Shown: positions 1 to 12,120, counted from the first letter of the stretch. The stretch: 64,000 nucleotides of DNA from Stictocephala bisonia (GCA_035578905.1 JAQJVL010000323.1:496001-560000), one strand, 5' to 3'. The notes: generated by a model from the letters alone, not told the origin. A program made the numbers and translations.

Positions 1-978
1 TCGCTAACTTTGTACCGGCTATGCACGACTTTATTGAGGCCCAGTTTGACGGATTGCTTTTTGTTCTAAAAGTACTTAGATTAACTTCCGTAATTTGTTT
101 AGTTATTTAATCTTATTTAGTTAGTTTTTCGTAAAATGAATCAACAAATTAAATGAAAAATGACTTAACAAAGTGTATAAATTGCGAGGTTAGCATTATT
201 AAGTCCTCTCATACAATAAACAAAAAATAACTACGAAAATCATGTCTTAGACAGAAAACGATATGACTAACCTAGCAGGTTTACTGATAAAATACAATTA
301 GTTTACTATCAAATAATATAAAATAATAAATACACGTAATAAATTTGAAAATAAACTCAATTTAAATCTAAATAAATGTTGTTTATAGGCACCAATAGTC
401 AAACGTTTGAGATATTTTCATTTTATTTCATAAATGAATTTGCTATTTATATTTTTAGTCAAAATCTTTCTTTTTTATTCAAGAAAATTATAAAATTGCA
501 TAGTAATTCGCCTATACTTCACAGAATATATACTTGTTAATTGTTTAAAAACTAACATCAAATAAAACAAAACTATTATTTATTATATTTACAATCGACA
601 TAGTTGGTAGTGTTACATAGTTGAAATGTATGGAATCGAACAAGTCTTTAACAACGTTAATAAACTGAGGATGCCACGTGATAGCGATGGCGAAACGTGC
701 ATAATTAGCATACTTATGTATTGGAAACTATACATGAAGTTGTTTTTTAGGAATTTTTTAATTCATATTTTATTTGTATTTGGGATTTTATAAATTAGTA
801 GGCCCTACAATAACCAAAGTGGTGTATCAACAAGTTGTGGCTACAGGCGGAGGGTGGAGGAACTTTTATTGATTTGTGTTTCATTTAGATTTAGGTTCAC
901 AGCAAACATTTAGTCCCGTCATGCTGCCTTGTTGTATTAAAATATAAATAAATAAATTATAGAATAGTTAGTTGTGTG
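1..978. other. AT-rich non-coding stretch
   Basis: No open frame of note, no repeat array and no recognisable mobile element were seen. The DNA is strongly AT-rich up to the first unit of the 112-bp array. Confidence 0.6.
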
Positions 979-1993
979 TAGTTTTAGCAATGGTAAACGA
1001 ACAACCACCGCTTGCATCTTTTGGGTGTATTATGTTTGTGTCAAGTTACGTGACTTCTAACTTGCTGGATACTATCAACTATGTAATCAGTAGTTTTAGC
1101 AATGTTAAACGAACAACCACCGCTTGCATCTTTTGGGTGTATTATGTTTGTGTCAAGTTACGTGACTTCTAACTTGCTGGATACTATCAACTATGTAATC
1201 AGTAGTTTTAGCAATGTTAAACGAACAACCACCGCTTGCATCTTTTGGGTGTATTATGTTTGTGTCAAGTTACGTGACTTCTAACTTGCTGGATACTATC
1301 AACTATGTAATCAGTAGTTTTAGCAATGGTAAACGAACAACCACCGCTTGCATCTTTTGGGTGTATTATGTTTGTGTCAAGTTACGTGACTTCTAACTTG
1401 CTGGATACTATCAACTATGTAATCAGTAGTTTTAGCAATGGTAAACGAACAACCACCGCTTGCATCTTTTGGGTGTATTATGTTTGTGTCAAGTTACGTG
1501 ACTTCTAACTTGCTGGATACTATCAACTATGTAATCAGTAGTCTTAGCAATGTTAAACGAACAACCACCGCTTGCATCTTTTGGGTGTATTATGTTTGTG
1601 TCAAGTTACGTGACTTCTAACTTGCTGGATACTATCAACTATGTAATCAGTAGTTTTAGCAATGGTAAACGAACAACCACCGCTTGCATCTTTTGGGTGT
1701 ATTGTGTTTGTGTCAAGTTACGTGACTTCTAACTTGCTGGATACTATCAACTATGTAATCAGTAGTTTTAGCAATGGTAAACGAACAACCACCGCTTGCA
1801 TCTTTTGGGTGTATTATGTTTGTGTCAAGTTACGTGACTTCTAACTTGCTGGATACTATCAACTATGTAATCAGTAGTTTTAGCAATGGTAAATGAACAA
1901 CCACCGATTGCATCATTTGGGTGTATTGTGTTTGTGTCAAGTTACGTGACTTCTAACTTGCTGGATACTATCAACTATGTAATCAGTAGTTTT
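979..1993. repeat. 112-bp tandem repeat, 9 copies
   Basis: Units begin at 979, 1091, 1203, 1315, 1427, 1539, 1651, 1763 and 1875, spaced exactly 112 bp apart. Copies differ by only a few bases (for example GGTAAAC or GTTAAAC after AGCAAT), so the array is young or homogenised. The last copy carries the most changes, as is common at an array edge. Because 112 is not a multiple of three, the staggered 60-66 codon open frames that tile it are by-products and not a gene. Confidence 0.95.
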
Positions 1994-2321
1994 TGAAAGG
2001 ATATTCAACTAAATTATAGTGAATATTGAACTAAATCAATCCCACAGAGAAGATTGAAATAGATCGGAACAGTTTGATCTAACTTGTTTGTGTTACTTCC
2101 AGTTCGAGAGGAAGACAATAGACAGCCTTGTTCAGAATTACCACAGAGTAGTCAAAACATCGTATTTGATTTAAATTGTAAAGTTTGTTAATTTTTATAT
2201 TGATTTTTAGTTTTCAGTTGTGTTGGTACAGGACTTGTAGCAGGCCTTCTCGTAATTTATTTATTGGTGATTGCATACATGTACACAAGGTGTGTATGTG
2301 ATTCTATTTTACGTCATGTGA
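1994..2321. other. Non-coding spacer between the 112-bp array and a SINE-B copy
   Basis: AT-rich sequence with no recognisable coding potential or repeat. Confidence 0.5.
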
Positions 2322-2550
2322 CACGGTGTTCTGAACATCAGGTTTGTCAGTTAGCTGAAAATCAGACCAATACTACGTGGTTCGGATTCCACGTTAAGCT
2401 GTAGGTCCCTTAGATGCCCTGGCTCAAATAAATAAACGGTCCTTTCTAGGGAACAGTCGACCTTATTCAGTAACTTCACTACACTCGTTCATCTCTACTT
2501 CTCATATTCGCACGAATCTCCACGATCGGCGTCCTAATGATGAATAATGA
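2322..2550 (+). mobile_element. SINE family B copy, 3' half
   Basis: This copy holds the core shared by all family B copies: the AGCTGAAAATCAGACCAA motif, then ACGTGGTTCGGATTCCACGT (an inverted repeat around the GG centre), then AAGCTGTAGGTCCCTTAG. It ends with the family tail, ACACTCGTTCATC through CGATCGGCGTCCTAATGATG, followed by short ATGAATAAT repeats. The 5' head is missing. It is a non-autonomous retroposon with no coding role. Confidence 0.75.
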
Positions 2551-3114
2551 ATTTGTAACGTTCTTCTGAATCCGTCAAGTAAGACGTGTTGTGACAAGAA
2601 CAACAAGTGGTTACTATCTGTACAGGAAGCAAAGATTATATTGTTTGACCTTGCTCAACAGACAGCCATTGTACGTTTGGCGAGAGAGAGTTATGTGTTT
2701 ACATTTTGTAATGGTGATCACAGTTTTGTAGAAGGCAACAATTAGATAGGTTCGTGTTCGTCAGTAGCAATAAATCTTCCGTTAGTTGAGTGGGTGGGGA
2801 GACCTGTGACTGGTCGTGTCCGTTGTATGTATGGTGAGTAGGACTACTAGTTGGTCATTGGTGTACGTTTGTGAGACGGGTGGGGTGGCTGTCTGCGTGG
2901 GATTGGTGGAAGGTTCTTTGTAGTGTCGTGACTGCTTGTAGAACGAGTGGGTGTACCATCAATAGTCCTATGAGAGCTTTAAGTATACTTTATTTTGTCG
3001 TATTACCTTATCTGTTTTTTATTCACCTTTTACATGTTGATTACACTCAGTTTGTTCTCAGACACGAGGGGCCGACACAGTTATATTCGTATTCTAAGAT
3101 TAATATAAATGATC
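2551..3114. other. Non-coding gap with a spurious open frame
   Basis: A frame at 2871-3155 is open for 94 codons but starts at GTG, has no recognisable domain and runs into a SINE copy. I do not regard it as a gene. Confidence 0.5.
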
Positions 3115-3275
3115 ATTTGAATTTGGATGACATCTGTAGTCTGGTTACTAACTGAGTTCGACCTCTGCTCAGAAGAGTTCATTTATTATCCAGGGCAATT
3201 TCGGGACCTACAACTTTACGTGGATTCCGAACCACGTAGTATTGATATGATTGAACTTCCAATCAGGGCATGTTG
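3115..3275 (-). mobile_element. SINE family B (variant tail) fragment
   Basis: Read on the minus strand it contains the ACGTGGTTCGGAATCCACGT core and the segment CTGAGCAGAGGTCGAAC. The outer part, with GGATGACATCTGTAGTCTGG on the plus strand, matches the copies at 10.3 and 13.9 kb. These define a subfamily whose tail differs from that of the main B copies. Confidence 0.6.
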
Positions 3276-4601
3276 TTGAGTTTAGCATTCGTAAACCCCA
3301 AATTTATGTAGGTATATTACAATTATATCAACTTGCTATAAACTCGTTAGGTAACATTTTAATTTGAGTTCACAGTGTTACAAACAGTTAAATTTTATTT
3401 AAATCAAAAACATGGCTGGAGAGGAGGAGATTTTATCTACACAATTTTGGAAGATAGTAAAAAAAATTGTTACGTGGCCTCCTGATCTAGTTTCCTGATA
3501 TTGCGTACAAGAGGTATGTGAGGTTATGTCATGGCAGTACTATTTGAGGGAAAGCGGGCTGTCGCGACAGGCGACAAGACTATGTATGTTCACACAACGG
3601 ATCAGCTGAGTACCGATCGGAAACAGCTGTTTTAGTTACGCCACAATCAGCTGTGCGTATTCCGTTTAACACTGCCCTTTTTTGTGGTTGTGGGGGGACT
3701 ATTCTAATTAGTAAAATGTATACCGATAAACTTATAACGAAAATGAAGTGTCAGCACTTATTTAGGTTTGAATAAGTTTAATAATTGTATGTGGCTATAA
3801 AAACATCTGTAGATAAAAAATGGATTTCCCTTCAAGGCACGAAGCTGGTTGTAAAATTTGGCCGTTTTAATTTACAAATACTTCCTGACAAAGTATAGAC
3901 GTGTACATTTCCTCTTACATTTATTGGAACATATAGTTTTGATAATTAATTTTCAAAGAAAAATTTATCTGTTTGGTTAAGAACAAATACTCCATCGATA
4001 TTTTTTCACTAATTTACTGACGCAAAATTGGTATTTCCGTTTTATCCGTACAGAAAAAAATTGTTGGCCTGCAATTTGGTTTATGTACGACAATGTTACT
4101 AAAATTAAATGCACAATTATTTCATACTCCGTGGAATGTGTCTTTCCACTTAACTTTGGAAAATCGGGTGGAATTTATTTAATTTCAATCAAATGCTTCA
4201 AAACGGATGTACAACAATTAAAGCAGTTGACTTAATTTTAAAGTGCATAACGGGAAATGCTCGTTTTAAACATGAAGTCCTCTTACACAGTATACAGTAT
4301 AAATAAACAGAATAATTAACAACTTAGTGATATGCATATATTAAGTAATATTATGAAAAAAGATAATATAAAAAAAACAAGCAAATACATCGGTAGTAAA
4401 CAACTTGTATCAGTTTTGATAAATGTAACAAAAAGTAATGAAAAAAAATCATACATATAAAAATACTAGTGGTTAACGTGAAATAATGACAGAGTAATGT
4501 TTTATTGAAACCAAATTGAAGAAGGCGTTGGATGTTGTGTAAGAGTGGGAGGGCAGATAAGAAGCCGGGTTATCAAAGTGCCAATAAATTGTAACGAAAT
4601 C
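3276..4601. other. Non-coding stretch with a CAGCTG cluster
   Basis: AT-rich with no gene seen. Three CAGCTG hexamers at 3603, 3624 and 3648 lie within 51 bp, in the context AAACAGCTGTTTT then CAATCAGCTGTG. The same arrangement recurs near 35.6 kb. Confidence 0.5.
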
Positions 4602-5850
4602 CGTGGTGTTATCACAGAGTATGGACGTTTATCTGGCTTTATGAGGAGTGATTGTATACTCTGTGGTGACTGTAACTGTCGCGTGACACGTGAGTTGTTT
4701 GTTCTTGCTTCTACTTACACGCTTACTTCTTCTTGACCAGGGCTATGTTTATATCGTGGTGTTATCACAGAGTATGGACGATTATCTGCCTTTATGAGGA
4801 GTGATTGTATACTCTGTGGTGACTGTAACTGTCGCGTGACACGTGAGTTATTTGTTCTTGCTTCTACTTACACGCTTACTTCTTCTTGACCAGGGCTATG
4901 TTTATATCGTGGTGTTATCACAGAGTATGGACGATTATCTGCCTTTATGAGGCGTGATTGTTTACTCTGTGGTCGGTGTAACTGTCGCGTGACACGTGAG
5001 TTGTTTGTTCTTGCTTCTACTTACACGCTTACTTCTTCTTGACCAGGGCTATGTTTATATCGTGGTGTTATCTCAGAGTATGGACGATTATCTGCCTTTA
5101 TGAGGCGTGATTGTGTACTCTGTGGTGATTGTAACTGTCGCGTGACACGTGAGCTGTTTGTTATTGCTTCTACTTACACGCTTACTTCTTCTTGACCAGG
5201 GCTAAGGTTTATATCGTGGTGTTATCTCAGAGTATGGACGATTATCTGCCTTTATGAGGCGTGATTGTGTACTCTGTGGTGATTGTAACTGTCGCGTGAC
5301 ACGTGAGTTGTTTGTTCTTGCTTCTACTTACACGCTTACTTCTCCTTGACCAGGGCTAAGGTTTATACCGTGGTGTTATCACAGAGTATGGACGATTATC
5401 TGCCTGTATGAGGCGTGATTGTGTACTCTGTGGTGACTGTAACTGTCGCGTGACCCGTGAGCTGTTTGTTATTGCTTCTACTTACACGCTTACTTCTCCT
5501 TGACCCGGATTATGGTTTTTACCGTGGTGTTATCACAGAGTATGGACGATTATCTGCCTGTATGAGGCGTGATTGTGTACTCTGTGGTGACAGTAACTGT
5601 CGCGTGACACGTGAGTTGTTTGTTCTTGCTTCTACTTACACGCTTATTTTTTCTTGACCAGGGCTAAGGTTTATATCGTGGTGTTATCACAGAGTATGGA
5701 CGATTATCTGCCTGTATGAGGCGTGATTGTGTACTCTGTGGTGACTGTAACTGTCGCGTGACACGTGAGCTGTTTGTTATTGCTTCTACTTACACGCTTA
5801 CTTCTCCTTGACCCGGATTATGGTTTTTACCGTGGTGTTATCACTGAGTA
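4602..5850. repeat. 153/154-bp tandem repeat, about 8 copies
   Basis: The landmark CGTGGTGTTATC starts at 4602, 4755, 4908, 5061, 5215, 5369, 5523, 5677 and 5831. The first units are 153 bp. Later ones are 154 bp because of one inserted base next to the GGGCTAAGG segment, so the array splits into two sequence classes along its length. Short frames of 63-66 codons inside it are by-products. Confidence 0.93.
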
Positions 5851-6477
5851 TTCAATTTAGTTTTTATTGTTCTTAAATAATTTCTGCTTGACGTACGATT
5901 ATTATTTTATTGTCTTTTACAATGTCTTCTCTGCGTTTGATTAATAATTTTTTTTGTTTCTTATTATTTGTATCATTTTCCTGATAAAGTTTATATTTAT
6001 TATTCGTTTCTTTTTATTTGAAGGTTTTACATTAAGTTTTTTCGACATCTAGTAAATTATTGCTAGCCTTTTTGTATTATCATGGTTTAAATTCTTATAT
6101 AGAACAGTGAGTTTCGCAATACAATCACTTGTTTTAGTGATACAAGCATGGCTACAGTTGACGACTGATTTAAATAAAAATAACTAGATTGTGATGACAT
6201 CAATCTAGTGATAAATTATCGAACTAAACAACTGTGGAATCCAAATACACTCGTATATGTTATTTAGTGTAACTTTTGTAATATACTGTCCAATAGTGAC
6301 AACTGAACTATCGCGTGTCTTGTTAACGTTGGGGTGACTTATGTATGAACATATATGGAGCAATGTACATACATATATGCTTATGTACATTGCAGGGATT
6401 AAGTATTTTGTATTACAAAAATATAGTCTAATCTTAATTGATAAATTACATGTTAAATGAAATTGTTATTCATTTAT
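5851..6477. other. AT-rich gap with small hairpins
   Basis: A perfect 12-bp inverted repeat lies at 6360-6371 and 6382-6393 (GCAATGTACATA and its complement, 10-nt loop). A smaller one, CTAGATTG/CAATCTAG, lies near 6185-6209. No gene seen. Confidence 0.55.
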
Positions 6478-6897
6478 AAGATGCCGATAGTAGTGATATG
6501 GGCGAATATGAGGAGTGAATGAGTGTGATGAGTGTAGATGAACGAGTGTTGTCATTGTTACTATCAGAGTTCGACTTAGCTCAGAAATGACTATTATTTA
6601 ATATCCCAATAGCCAGTACAAGTATGAGACCTACAGCTTTACGTGGAATCCGAACCACATAGTGTATGCCTGATTTTCAGCTTACGAAGAAGTTTGACAC
6701 TTAGTTCTCTTCGCCACACAACATCTGTCTTTGATTACCATCTAACATGGACACCCCAGACTTCTCTAGTAGTCTCCACGTCGATGGCAACCATTGATTA
6801 GAGGACCGAGCATGGAACCTATCGGCTATAATCTCCCAAACACTTTTTCCACAAGTAGCTGGATTACAGCACTACGCTATCAGTGAACTTATAAGTA
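6478..6897 (-). mobile_element. SINE family B copy, nearly full length
   Basis: This is the most complete dispersed B copy. On the minus strand it begins with a tRNA-like head (GATAGCGTAGTGCTGTAATC, near 6878-6897). It continues through CGGTCCTC, the segment CATCGACGTGGAGACTACT, the TAGAGAAGTCTGGGGTGTCC block and the ACGTGGTTC-type core (mutated to ATGTGGTTC). It ends in the CTCATATTCGCCCATATCAC tail. The head resembles that of family A, which suggests RNA polymerase III transcription; that is inference. Confidence 0.7.
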
Positions 6898-7940
6898 ATT
6901 CAGTTTCATTTGTATATATAAAAAAAATAAGCATAAAACAAACTCAATAAGATGTTAAAAAGCATATAAATGTTGTTAGATTATGAAGAATACAGTTGTA
7001 GAGATGGCGCTATTAAAGATCGAGTGCTGAGCTTCGGTATCCTCTGCACGGGATCACACTCCCCTTCAGCCCACAGCCGTCCTCTGATAATAACCACCCC
7101 TCAGACACCCAGGGGTAGGGAAATATGTCGGCTGTCACGTTTAAGCTCCTGTATCTTTGTTTCATATTTATCTTTCACCTTCTTTACATTTTTATGTCTT
7201 ACGCACTAACTTTAAAAAAATGTTTTGTTTTGATTAAAACTAGTGTTGGGATTGTTACTTATAATAGTTTTATATTACATCGACATTTGAATTCGTTTTC
7301 TACAATAAGTGATTTTTATTATATCAATTAGAAAGATATTGTTTATATTTTCATGTTTCAACGCGTCAAGGATTACTAGAGTCTTTTCATGTTCATGCAC
7401 ATTTGTTGTTTCACTTTATTTAATCAGTACCACTACATTATTTCTTCACGTCAAACTCGTCTTTCTTTCGTCCATTTTGATTTCTTAGCGGTTAGATCTC
7501 TCATGTCACTCCCCGTTGTAGATTTTTCTCTGTTTACATTGGTTTTTTTCTTGGGTAACTTTGACTTGTTTTGTTAAAAACCTTCATATGTTGATTTCTC
7601 TGATGATTTTTATTTCACCTTCTTTTTTTATGTTATGCACACTTATTATTGAGGTGAAAGGCATAACTGGCATATATAAAGTTATTCTATTATATTATCT
7701 AATAAACTTAATATTAAATTTTTATCTGAACTTAACTTAATTAAATATATTGAAACAAAAGTTTGCAACAACAAAACTTACTTATTTGTAGTACATGTCT
7801 GAACAATTATTCCTACTGTACCAGGCACTTAAAAAAAATTCATACCCAAATTACTTTGTTTTAGTGAGCGATATATAATTTTTGTATACATTAATTTAGT
7901 ATTATTATATTCATCTCCAGTATTTCATTTCTAGGGTACA
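6898..7940. other. Non-coding gap
   Basis: Contains a GC-richer patch at about 7010-7130 and small hydrophobic or AT-driven open frames (6970-7209, 7125-7331, 7389-7577). None shows a recognisable domain or repeat relationship, so none is called a gene. Confidence 0.45.
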
Positions 7941-8195
7941 TTATTTATTATTAAGATGTCGATCATCAATTTACAGTATGTGCGAATATGGATTTCAAAT
8001 GAGTGTGATGAGTGTAGATGAGTGAATGTAGTTCTATTTACAAACTAAGGTCGACTAGTCTCAGAAAATTTCATTGATTAAAAGCCAGCTGATAAATAAA
8101 CAGCTGGTGGTTATCAGCTGATCAGTTTCAATATATGTTTTGATCGAACTGAGACCTTTAGCTTATGAAGCTGGGCTTAAACCAACTACCGACCG
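7941..8195 (-). mobile_element. SINE family A copy
   Basis: On the minus strand the copy runs from a tRNA-like head (TTCGGTCGGTAGTTGG, then AAGCCCAGCTTCATAAGC) through a B-box-like AGTTCGATC region and a CAGCTGATAACCACCAGCTG stretch. It ends in the tail ACTCATCACACTCATT, then CATATTCGC and ATTAATAATAAATAA. It is diverged from the other A copies and lacks part of the A box. Confidence 0.7.
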
Positions 8196-9349
8196 AATAT
8201 TTCACCATATGATTGGACTTGCAAATAGAAAGAAATGTTTATAAAGAAATTAAATTAATTAACTAAACTATTCGCTTGCGCCAAAAAACACTCGTAATTA
8301 ATTAATAAAAGCTAACCTTAAAACCGATTACGTTAAAGGTAACTTAATGTTTAACCTATAAAGTGGCTTACTCCAGAGGTAATTTGCACAGTGAAAAGTT
8401 TAAATAGAATTTGAAAGTGGAAAATCCGAGAGAAATGTAATGAAGTTTATAAAGTTATTAGCCACATCGGCGCCAAGTACGTGATTACTAAGTACACTGG
8501 CTGAGTGAAGCTGTTACGACGTAGTAATTAATGGAAACCTCGGCTTCAGGTGATGACGCTTGCTATACGCTGATTATGTTATCACCCCTCCCCTAACGGG
8601 GGGGGGGGGCGCCAATCGATGGCCGTCACCGCGCAATTGGACGAATTACTTCTGAGTGGTTGAATCGTGAGGATTTTTTTAACGCAAGTCAGTTGTTGTT
8701 TGAGACCAATTTAATTACTGCACCGAGTTTGCGGATGAGGCTGGCGATTAAACCCAAGGTCGTTTGAATTTACAATTACCATTAAGTAAATAAAAAAAGC
8801 CGATTGTTTTTCTCTGCTACTGGTTCTCAGAATTTACGTTCCGAGTCAACAAACAAATCGTGTTTATACAAAAATGGAGGTATCTGAGGTTAGAGTTGCT
8901 TTTCACGTGGGACAAGAATTAATGTTAGTTATTACCAACCTATCGTAATCATTATACCAAACTAGAAATTTACATAAAACCCTTTTTATTGGCTAATTTG
9001 AAGATATTTTATCTGTTGTTTCAGTTTGTAGAAAAATATTAAAAGTAAACCTTAACTGCGCAATTTATAAGTAGACAATTATTTCTACTGCTCGACACTT
9101 CTTTTTTCTAAGAGGAATCTTATGTCTTTCTATTTTCTTCCATTGCGACTATTTATTTTCAACGCAAAAAAGTAAAAGAATTCTTAATTTCTTTACTGTT
9201 TGCACATACAAATTTAAAATATGCTAATAACAAATATTATTTCCTATCTGCAAAAACGTCAGACTTAGTAAATGCTGTATTTTTAAACTACCTAATTTAA
9301 ATTTATTAATATAACGACGTTTTATCAAATACTTTTTTTTACTTTTTAA
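8196..9349. other. Non-coding gap with a G12 run
   Basis: A run of 12 G lies at 8598-8609 inside a GC-richer patch at about 8465-8650. The rest is AT-rich. No gene seen. Confidence 0.5.
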
Positions 9350-9593
9350 AACGCCTGATCGTTAAGAAATGGGCGATATTGATTTAGAATAAGCGTACAT
9401 CAGTTACTGTAGACATCGTTACAAACTAAGGTGGGCTATTCTTTAGAAAGGTCATTAATTGATTGCCTAATTATGACAAACGAACAGCTTGTAATAATCA
9501 GCTGACCCCTCTCAAAATTTGTAAGACTGATTGGGATCGAACTAAGAACCTACAGCTTATGAAGTTGGCCTTAACCAACTGTGCTATCGACCA
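9350..9593 (-). mobile_element. SINE family A copy
   Basis: The minus strand reads TGGTCGATAGCACAGTTGG, AAGGCCAACTTCATAAGC, GGTTCTTAGTTCGATCCC and then the shared tail. The A-box and B-box positions of the tRNA-like head are visible but mutated. A frame at 9463-9675 is a by-product. Confidence 0.7.
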
Positions 9594-9980
9594 ATTGTAT
9601 ATTTCTACATACAATCGATTTTTTATCCTACAAAGTTACGGATATTTGTACGGTCTATTTAAATTAATTAATTAATCCATATAGCTTGTACACGGGCAGT
9701 ACTGTAGTGAACGATGTGATAACACTGTCAGACAACAGAGAGAGGACGGTCCACCGTGTCGGCGCTAATGGATTGAACTGTTCAGTGTTGACGATGACAA
9801 TACACAATTGAACATACATTTTTAATGTTGATTAATCTTAAATGGAATGTTTAGTTCGTTTTATTGCGATAGTACAGTTTCGATTATCTGTATCATTGTT
9901 GTGATTGAATGGACAAATAATATTTATTACTTACGCTAAAGACTGTTAAACATATTGTTCCAAGTTTTATCAACTTTTTT
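9594..9980. other. Non-coding spacer between two SINE-A copies
   Basis: Mixed composition, no coding or repeat signal recognised. Confidence 0.45.
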
Positions 9981-10252
9981 TATTTATTTATTCATAAGAC
10001 GCCGATCGTCAAGATATGGGCGAATATGGATTTCGAATGAGTGTGATGAGTGTAGATGAGCGAATGTAGTCATTGTTACAAACTAAGGCCGACTATTCCT
10101 TAGAAAGTGTCATTAATTAATAGCCCAATGACAAATGAACAGCCGGTGGTTATCAGCTGATCCTTCTCAATATGTACTATGACTCTGATTGGGATCGAAC
10201 TGAGAACCTTTAGCACATGAAGCTGGGATTGAACCAACTACGCTACCGACCA
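9981..10252 (-). mobile_element. SINE family A copy, full length
   Basis: One of the best-preserved A copies. The minus-strand head is TGGTCGGTAGCGTAGTTGG, an A-box match to TRGYNNANNNG. It is followed by GGTTCTCAGTTCGATCCC (B-box-like), a CAGCTGATAACCACCGGCTG segment, AATGACACTTTCTAAGGAAT, and the tail ACTCATCACACTCATTCG, CATATTCGCCCATATCTTG and TTATGAATAAATAAATA. It lies directly beside a B copy in the same orientation. Confidence 0.8.
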
Positions 10253-10261
10253 GTTACTCTC

Positions 10262-10570
10262 AGATACGACGCTGACACAACGTTTTGCGTATTTTAAGGA
10301 GAATAAGAATGATTATCTGAGTGTAGGGTGAGTGTGGATGACGTGTGGTCTGGTTACTAACTGAGTTCGACTTATGCTTAGAAAGGGCCACATCTACCCC
10401 AACAGCCAGGGCAGCTAAGGGACCTACAGCTTTGCTTGGAATACACGTAGTTTTGGACTGATTTTCAGTTAATTGGCAAGCCTGATACTTCATTCTCTTC
10501 CCTACACAACATCTGGACATTGACTACTTACCACCGAACTTTACACCTCGATAGCAACCATTGAGCAGAC
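10262..10570 (-). mobile_element. SINE family B (variant tail) copy
   Basis: It contains the CAACATCTG, CTACACAACATC and TAGCTT-type blocks of family B on the plus strand. Its tail, GACACAACGTTTTGCGTATT, is shared only with the copy at 13.87 kb. An 86-codon minus-strand frame at 10260-10520 is a by-product. Confidence 0.65.
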
Positions 10571-10726
10571 GCCATGTCGTTTTTACCGATCGAAATTACA
10601 ACAAAAAAACTTAAGCGTATAGTAAAAAAACCTTAAACATGTATTGTTTTTAAAATACCCACATAATTGAGGAGAATCAAAATATGAGTGTAATGTGATT
10701 TAGGCTTACTACTTAAGAGTCTGCAA

Positions 10727-11333
10727 TTTATATCCCATAAGAGCAATGTTAAATGCAGTTCAGCTCTATAATTTAACGATTTTTCGGAAAATATAATTTT
10801 TACATAGTTTGAAAGAGCGTAAAAGTTAATATTTTTAAAATATTGATTTATGACCTAATAAAAAACTGAGTTTTAGTTTATGGCACAATCACAATTTTAT
10901 CTAGTGAATCCACAAGTAACTTATACGGTCTTTCAAGCTCATATTGCTGATTAAATGCAGATATATATATATATAGTTTCTCAAAAACTGCTATAACGAT
11001 TTTGATTAAATTTTCAGGAAAGATGTGAATTACAATTTAAAATATTTTAATAAAAACCGCATGTCTCTAACTTGACTAGTTTGTTTAGTTATGGCACAAA
11101 AACATGCTTGGGAATCGAATCGGTATATATATATAATTTTATATATTTCATCTTTTCATATAATTTATTGTTTGAAAATAATTTGTTTTATGTTTTATTA
11201 ATAATGATACTGTAGAAATGTAAATATGCATACAAATCTACCTGCTTCTTCAAAAAGGCAACACAAGTAGTGGCTTTCTAATCAATTATAAAGTGCTGGC
11301 TGAACGTTTAACATCGCTCTTATGGGATATAAA
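10727..11333. mobile_element. TIR (MITE-like) DNA element, about 607 bp
   Basis: The ends are inverted repeats of about 35 bp. The left end reads TTTATATCCCATAAGAGC then AATGTTAAA. The right end is its complement, with GCTCTTATGGGATATAAA at 11316-11333 and GTTTAACATC just inside. No transposase frame is present, so it is non-autonomous. The superfamily is not determined. A third, solo end lies at 18741. The interior carries a 150-bp segment repeated at 11.97 kb. Confidence 0.7.
10976..11128 (+). repeat. About 150-bp dispersed segment, copy 1
   Basis: TTCTCAAAAACTGCTATAAC through GGAATCGAATCGGTA recurs almost unchanged at 11968-12115, about 990 bp downstream. This copy lies inside the TIR element at 10727-11333 and is bordered by (AT)n runs on both sides. 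Confidence 0.85.
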
Positions 11334-11650
11334 TCCATCTTGTAGACCTTACCTCTGTGGATTCTTAAGTTTATTAACTGTTCACTCAGTGTTTAGCTCG
11401 CCGTTGTAGGTCAAGTCAAGAGCCGCGTGAAGCGTGCTGGGGGTAGTAACCCTCGCGGCACGCCAGATGGCTCTCGCCCTGTTGCCAGGCAACTCTGCCG
11501 CACCGCCACTTCCCCGTCAAACATCCATTACACAAACATTCTGCTCCATTACTCACCATCACATTGTTTATGTTTAATGGTTTCATTTATATTACGCAGA
11601 GAAATGCCGAAGGGTGTGCTTCTGCGTAACTAACTCGAGTAAATCACGTT
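11334..11650. other. Gap with a GC- and CpG-rich patch
   Basis: The patch 11415-11515 is clearly more GC-rich than its surroundings and includes AGCCGCGTGAAGCGTG. A 68-codon frame at 11427-11633 shows no recognisable domain. Confidence 0.4.
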
Positions 11651-12120
11651 TTGGACACATTTTTACTTTCGCCCATGTGCGTTAGCGTAGAGAAAGTATT
11701 GTGATCGTCCAAACAAAATTGGTTCACAAGTTAGTCTAAAAATCCATTTTAGAGTCCCCTGAACCCAAGAAGTATTTTTTTTCGAAAAACATTTTGGTGT
11801 CTGTCCGTATATGTGTATGTCTGTGTGTATGTGCAGTTCGCTGGAGACCAAACGGATGGATCAATTTTTATGAAATTTGGTATGTAGGTGTATTTAGTCA
11901 ATATCTCCAGACAATCTTTTGACATGTTATTTTATTTTTATGGTCAAAAAACATATAAAAATAAAATTTTCTCAAAAACTGCTATAACGATTTTGATTAA
12001 ATTTTCAGGAAAGATGTGAATTACAATTTAAAATATTTTAGTAAAAACCGCATGTCTCTAACTTGACTAGTTTGTTTAGTTATGGCACAAAAACATGCTG
12101 GGGAATCGACTCGGTAATTT
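11650..12120 (+). mobile_element. Arthropod-type non-autonomous repeat
   Basis: The segment opens with ACTTTCGCCCATGTGCG and TAGCGTAGAGAAAGTATTG. It has TGTCTGTCCGTATATG, then TGTCTGTGTGTATGTG, then GGAGACCAAACGG and TTTATGAAATTTGGTATG. It ends with the 150-bp segment also seen at 10.98 kb. This word order is typical of a repeat type I recognise from many arthropod genomes. I cannot name the superfamily or fix its borders. Confidence 0.5.

Noticed and set aside
2871..3155. 94-codon frame with a hydrophobic stretch
   Set aside because: It starts at GTG and not ATG, has no known domain, and its 3' end lies in a SINE fragment.
8598..8609. G12 run as a G-quadruplex regulatory element
   Set aside because: A single uninterrupted G run is more likely a simple homopolymer repeat. 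No spaced G-tracts follow.
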